This document shows positions 60,430 through 64,000 of a DNA stretch of 64,000 nt, piece after piece (position 1 is the first letter of the stretch; every line of letters starts with the position of its first letter). Below the pieces are notes generated by a model. The model saw only the letters and a program-made list of their open reading frames with translations, searched no databases and was not told the origin of the DNA. The DNA comes from Microbacterium thalli (GTDB lineage Bacteria; Actinomycetota; Actinomycetes; Actinomycetales; Microbacteriaceae): the NCBI RefSeq assembly GCF_028737325.1, contig NZ_JAQZCH010000001.1:912732-976731 (forward strand), written 5' to 3'. Made by a program: the position numbers and the translations under genes.

Positions 60430-63400
60430 CCTTCACCCTCAACTCGCCGCTCCGTGACCTCATCGACCTGCCAGAACGAGTCGAGGCGGCGGACTTCGTC
60501 ATCAAGCTGGACGAAGGCGTTGCACGGCACGAGCAAACGATTCGTGACTACGTCGTGACCAACGCGATCGCTGACGCCGTCGGTGAAGGGCTCGACCTCG
60601 TCGCTGGCTCACTCAGCCGACAGTCGTCGCGGGGGGCGTTCCTCGATGGATCGTTCGGTGCGGGTAAGTCGCACTACATGGCGGTTCTGCATCTGCTGTT
60701 GTCGGGGCACATTCCGGCGCGGCAGATCCCGGGGCTAGAGGCTGTTGTTGCGGCGCGGCAGGACATCCTTGAGCGGCGCCTGCTCGTTGTGGATTACAAC
60801 CTTCTCGGAGCAAAGTCCTTCGAAGACGCTCTGTTCGGTGGGTACCTTGCGGCGATCGCATCGAAGCACCCCGAAGCGGCCTCTCCGATCCTGCACGTGA
60901 GCGACGGACTGCTCGCCGATGCGCACACCCTGCGCGAACGCATGGGGGACGACGCGTTCTTCGGCGGACTCGGCGGCGGGGATGCGGCATGGGGTGACCT
61001 CGGTACCGCGTGGGATGCCGTGAGCTTCGAGGCCGCAGCTAACGCCGGACCCGGCAATGACGACCGCGACCGCCTCGTTGGAGATCTCGTCTCGGCCTAC
61101 TTCTCGGCATCCGTCCGTTCCGGCGAGTGGCTTCCGATGTCGGACGGGCTACAGGCCCTGACCGCGCACGCCAAGAGTCTTGGATATCAGGGACTCGTCT
61201 TCCTCATCGACGAGATCGTGCTCTGGCTCGGTCAGCACCTCGCCGACCAAGCGTGGGTTCAGAACGAGATCGAAAAGGTCGTGCAGCTCGCCGAGAATGC
61301 TGCGGCTAACCTGCCGATTCCGATCACCTCCTTCCTCGCTCGGCAGCGCGACCTGCGTGACTTCCTCGGGACGCACGTCGCTGGGGCTCAGCGCGTCGCT
61401 CAAGGGCAACTCTTCGCTTACTGGGAAGACCGCTTCGACAAGATTCGATTGCAGGCGGCTGACCTCCCCAAGATTGTCAAGCAGCGTCTGCTGCGACCTG
61501 TCGATCGTGAGGCCGAGCTCACCCTCGGCACAGCTCTCGCCGAAGTTCGACGGGACTACGCGGCCTGGGGATACCTGCTCTCCGACGACGCGAACTCCGA
61601 CGAGAAGGACTTCGCTGACGTCTATCCGTTCAGCCCCGCGCTGGTCGACACGATGGTTGCCCTGTCGACGCTGATGCAGCGCGAGCGCACCGCGCTGAAG
61701 CTGATGGCCGAGTTGCTCGCTGAAGGTCGCGACGACCTTCGGGTGCGTGATGTGATCCCGGTCGGTGACCTGTATGCACCCATCGTGTTGGGCGGGTCAC
61801 AGCCTCTCAGCGAGGAGATGAAGCGCCACTTCGCCGTCTCCGCGAAGTTCTATCGAGAGAAGATGCGCCCGTACCTCTTGCGCAAGCATTCCCTCAGCGA
61901 AGCGCAGGCGGCAGATCTCGATCGCGACCACCCGTTCGCGACCGAGGACAGGCTGGCGAAGACGGTGCTCATCGCAGCTCTCGCACCGCAAGCGAAGTCT
62001 CTGTCGAACCTCACGGCCGCGAAGTTGGCGGCGCTCAACTGGGGCACGATCTCCGCCTTCATCCCCGGCGACGAGGCGGGCCAGGTGCTGGCGACCGTGC
62101 GACAGTGGGCGACCGAGTTCGGTGAGATCAGCATCGGCGACGGCCACGACCCCATCATCACCGCCACGCTGAGCGGCGTTGATTATGACTCGATCCTGGA
62201 ACGCGTGAGCACGGAAGACAATCTCCAGACGAGGCGAGAGCTGGTGCGCCGTCTCATTACCGACGAGTTGGGGCTGCCCGCGGCATCCGTCAGCCTCGTC
62301 GGACTGCCCCTCAACCACGTCTGGCGTGGCCAGAAGCGCGCTGTGACGGTCAAGTTCGGCAACGTCCGCGACGAAGCCGAGGTGCTAGATAGTGATCTGA
62401 TCCATAGCGACGAGCAGTGGCGAGTGGTCATCGACTTCCCCTACGACAGCGGAAACTACTCGCCTGCCTACGATGTCGTCCGACTGCAGAAACTGCGCGA
62501 TCAGGGGCGGACCGCGAACACAATCGCATGGATCCCGAACTTCCTCTCCGAAGTACGCCAGGACGACCTGGGCAAGCTCGTGCTCCTTGACTACCTGCTC
62601 ACCGGCACCAGGTTCGATGCCAACTCTGACCACCTCCCGCTCGCCGACCGCGGCCCGGCGAGACAGACGCTGGAGACAAGGCAGCGCACCCTTCGTGACG
62701 GGCTGACGACAGCTTTGCGTCAGGCATACGGGGTCAATACGCCCGACGAGGGCAATGTCGACGCCGAACTCGCCGGCAACCAGATCTTCTCGCCGCTTGT
62801 CGAGGGGCTCACCATCGCACCGCCGCCCACGGGCACGCTCCTCACCGGGCTGAAGCATGCGCTCGACACCGCCTGGAAGCATGAGTTCCCGAACCACCCC
62901 GACCTCGGCATCGAAGAGGTCACGCTTCGCCGCCTGAGTGACGCGATGGACCTCGTGACGGGAACGATCGAGGCCGGCGGTCGTCGTCAAGGACTCGGTG
63001 CCGCTGAACAGAAGCTCGCGCGAGACATCGTCGCGCCGCTACGCCTCGGCGCGTTGAACGAGAACGTCATGGTGGTCGATGCCGCGCACTTCGGGTGGAA
63101 CTCGGACTTCGCCCGTTGGGAGGGCGAGCTGGGGACAGGGATCACCGTCGGATCGCTGCGTGCGAAGCTCAGCGACTGGGGAATGACCGCGGCGATGGAG
63201 AACGCCGTACTGCTCACCTGGGCTGCACTGGGGAACTGGGAGTTCGTCGGTGTAGGACAGCCGTCATTGCAGTCTCTGCCTGACGGTGCCGCAGTGCGTA
63301 AGGCGAATCTCCCCGACAGCGGTGACTGGGAACTCGCGAAGACTCGAGCCGGTCGAATCTTCGGCGTTGCTCCCGAGACAAATCTGACGCCGCGCGCGGT

Positions 63401-64000
63401 CGCTCGATTCGGCGGCGCCATCAAGGCCGCCCTCGAGACGAGTGCAGTCGCCGACCTCGTTGCCCAGCTCGACGAGCATGGCGACGTGCTGGGCATTGAA
63501 GCATCTGTAGAAGTCGGCCGTGCAGCGACCGCCCGACGTCTCAACGATCTGGTGGCAACCACGCGGCAAGCGGCGAACGACAAGTCACGCATCGAGGCGC
63601 TCGCTACATTCGACCTGCCAGACGAGCTCAGCGCTTTCGGGCGCACGTATGCAACGGCGGAACGGCTGGCGCGCGAGCTTCGCACACTCGACTGGCCGAT
63701 CATCGCTGCGGCGCAGACGCGCGCCGACACCTCATTCGATGCTGCGCTCGCGGAGTTGCGTAGCGCAGCGGCCGTCGATGAGTCGGTCGTTCCGCTCGAG
63801 CCGCGCTTGAAGGACGTCGCGATGCGCGCGCGAGCCCTTGTGGTGCAGCCGATGCCGGGTCCCACTGCGCCCCCGGTGGTCACGCCGACGCCGGTTAAGC
63901 CGGTGCCCATCGACACGGACCCTGGTGTCTCCACTGCAAGCGAGACCTCGGGGACACGCCACGCGCCGCTGACAGACCTCGACAGGGTTCTGGCTGAGCT
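60426..64000 (+). CDS. pglY: BREX type 2 P-loop ATPase PglY (3' end outside window)
   Basis: The first 1191 residues of a large ATPase, still open at the window end. Walker A is GSFGAGKS at 75-82, followed by HYMAVLHLLL. Walker B is LVFLIDE ending at E263. The remaining sequence is long and helical with Pro/Thr-rich spacing near the end (PTPVKPVPIDTDPG). It corresponds to PglY/BrxC-type proteins that provide ATPase activity to the BREX complex. The ATG overlaps the pglX stop (ATGA). PglY proteins are usually a little longer than what is visible, so most of the gene is here, with pglZ expected next. Confidence 0.93.
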   Translation, partial: MTFTLNSPLRDLIDLPERVEAADFVIKLDEGVARHEQTIRDYVVTNAIADAVGEGLDLVAGSLSRQSSRGAFLDGSFGAGKSHYMAVLHLLLSGHIPARQIPGLEAVVAARQDILERRLLVVDYNLLGAKSFEDALFGGYLAAIASKHPEAASPILHVSDGLLADAHTLRERMGDDAFFGGLGGGDAAWGDLGTAWDAVSFEAAANAGPGNDDRDRLVGDLVSAYFSASVRSGEWLPMSDGLQALTAHAKSLGYQGLVFLIDEIVLWLGQHLADQAWVQNEIEKVVQLAENAAANLPIPITSFLARQRDLRDFLGTHVAGAQRVAQGQLFAYWEDRFDKIRLQAADLPKIVKQRLLRPVDREAELTLGTALAEVRRDYAAWGYLLSDDANSDEKDFADVYPFSPALVDTMVALSTLMQRERTALKLMAELLAEGRDDLRVRDVIPVGDLYAPIVLGGSQPLSEEMKRHFAVSAKFYREKMRPYLLRKHSLSEAQAADLDRDHPFATEDRLAKTVLIAALAPQAKSLSNLTAAKLAALNWGTISAFIPGDEAGQVLATVRQWATEFGEISIGDGHDPIITATLSGVDYDSILERVSTEDNLQTRRELVRRLITDELGLPAASVSLVGLPLNHVWRGQKRAVTVKFGNVRDEAEVLDSDLIHSDEQWRVVIDFPYDSGNYSPAYDVVRLQKLRDQGRTANTIAWIPNFLSEVRQDDLGKLVLLDYLLTGTRFDANSDHLPLADRGPARQTLETRQRTLRDGLTTALRQAYGVNTPDEGNVDAELAGNQIFSPLVEGLTIAPPPTGTLLTGLKHALDTAWKHEFPNHPDLGIEEVTLRRLSDAMDLVTGTIEAGGRRQGLGAAEQKLARDIVAPLRLGALNENVMVVDAAHFGWNSDFARWEGELGTGITVGSLRAKLSDWGMTAAMENAVLLTWAALGNWEFVGVGQPSLQSLPDGAAVRKANLPDSGDWELAKTRAGRIFGVAPETNLTPRAVARFGGAIKAALETSAVADLVAQLDEHGDVLGIEASVEVGRAATARRLNDLVATTRQAANDKSRIEALATFDLPDELSAFGRTYATAERLARELRTLDWPIIAAAQTRADTSFDAALAELRSAAAVDESVVPLEPRLKDVAMRARALVVQPMPGPTAPPVVTPTPVKPVPIDTDPGVSTASETSGTRHAPLTDLDRVLAE

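Larger units (their letters stand above)
43490..64000. mobile_element. tRNA-Ser-associated integrative island carrying BREX type 2 (right end outside window)
   Basis: From the 3' end of tRNA-Ser(GCT) onward the content changes from core genes to a tyrosine integrase, a small excisionase-like HTH gene, unknown small genes, a zeta-toxin-like pair and phage-defence genes. The left boundary is set at the tRNA 3' end because such integrases usually recombine there and restore the tRNA. I found no second copy of the tRNA 3' end in the window, so the right boundary must lie beyond 64000, or the element is decayed. No conjugation or phage structural gene is visible, so it could be an integrative element mobilised by another, or the remainder of a larger one. 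Confidence 0.65.

Noticed and set aside
43513..64000. Second copy of the tRNA-Ser 3' end as distal attachment site
   Set aside because: I looked for GGTTCAAATCCC followed by TCCGTCTCCG elsewhere in the window and did not see it; the distal end is presumably outside.
1..64000. CRISPR array, rRNA genes or transposase-type insertion sequences
   Set aside because: No regularly spaced repeats, no rRNA-like stretches and no transposase-like protein were seen anywhere in the window.

Overview
The sequence is about 70% G+C. It has many GTG and a few TTG starts, dense ATGA/GTGA stop-start overlaps, TAnnnT-type -10 boxes, and several genes whose start codon lies 5-8 bases after the -10 box (probably leaderless mRNAs). 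Together with the gene content (LytR-CpsA-Psr protein, Pgl/BREX type 2 genes, LacI-regulated ABC sugar importers) this points to an actinobacterium, most likely Microbacteriaceae (Microbacterium-like). That placement is an inference from style and content, not from a marker gene.

Region 1 (1-25.7 kb) is a large carbohydrate catabolic locus. A minus-strand, fully overlapping operon (4285 to 1, running off the left edge) encodes a Gfo/Idh/MocA dehydrogenase, an NAD-dependent epimerase, a KdgD-like dehydratase/aldolase-fold enzyme and an enolase-superfamily dehydratase. Divergent from it are a second oxidoreductase, a DUF6807 (PmoA-like) protein and a cupin. Next come an ABC exporter, an oxidoreductase plus a five-bladed-propeller glycosidase-like protein, an ABC sugar importer operon with two paralogous solute-binding lipoproteins and a GH51 arabinofuranosidase, and a six-gene operon ending in a LacI regulator, a glycerate kinase and another oxidoreductase. 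Seven copies of a LacI-type operator (consensus near GGAAAGCGCTTTCC) sit in front of or at the start of most of these units, so the locus looks like one regulon, probably governed by the LacI protein at 22490-23524. Each solute-binding protein gene is followed by a strong G+C hairpin.

Region 2 (25.7-43.5 kb) is ordinary chromosome: a MarR/quinone-oxidoreductase divergent pair with clear palindromic operators, pgm, pheA, a luciferase-like monooxygenase, photolyase, diacylglycerol kinase, serS, a HAD phosphatase, tRNA-Ser(TGA), a lipoprotein, a membrane acyltransferase with an SGNH domain, a catalase-superfamily protein, recQ, an LCP protein and tRNA-Ser(GCT).

Region 3 (43.5 kb to the right edge) is a genomic island apparently inserted at tRNA-Ser(GCT). 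It carries an ADP-ribosylglycohydrolase fusion protein with small unknown neighbours, a tyrosine integrase with a small partner gene, a divergent HTH/NrdH-like/coiled-coil operon of unknown role, a zeta-toxin-like pair with an altered P-loop, and the first three genes (pglW, pglX, pglY) of a BREX type 2 (Pgl) phage-defence operon. pglY is cut by the window end; pglZ and the rest, and the distal attachment site, would lie outside.
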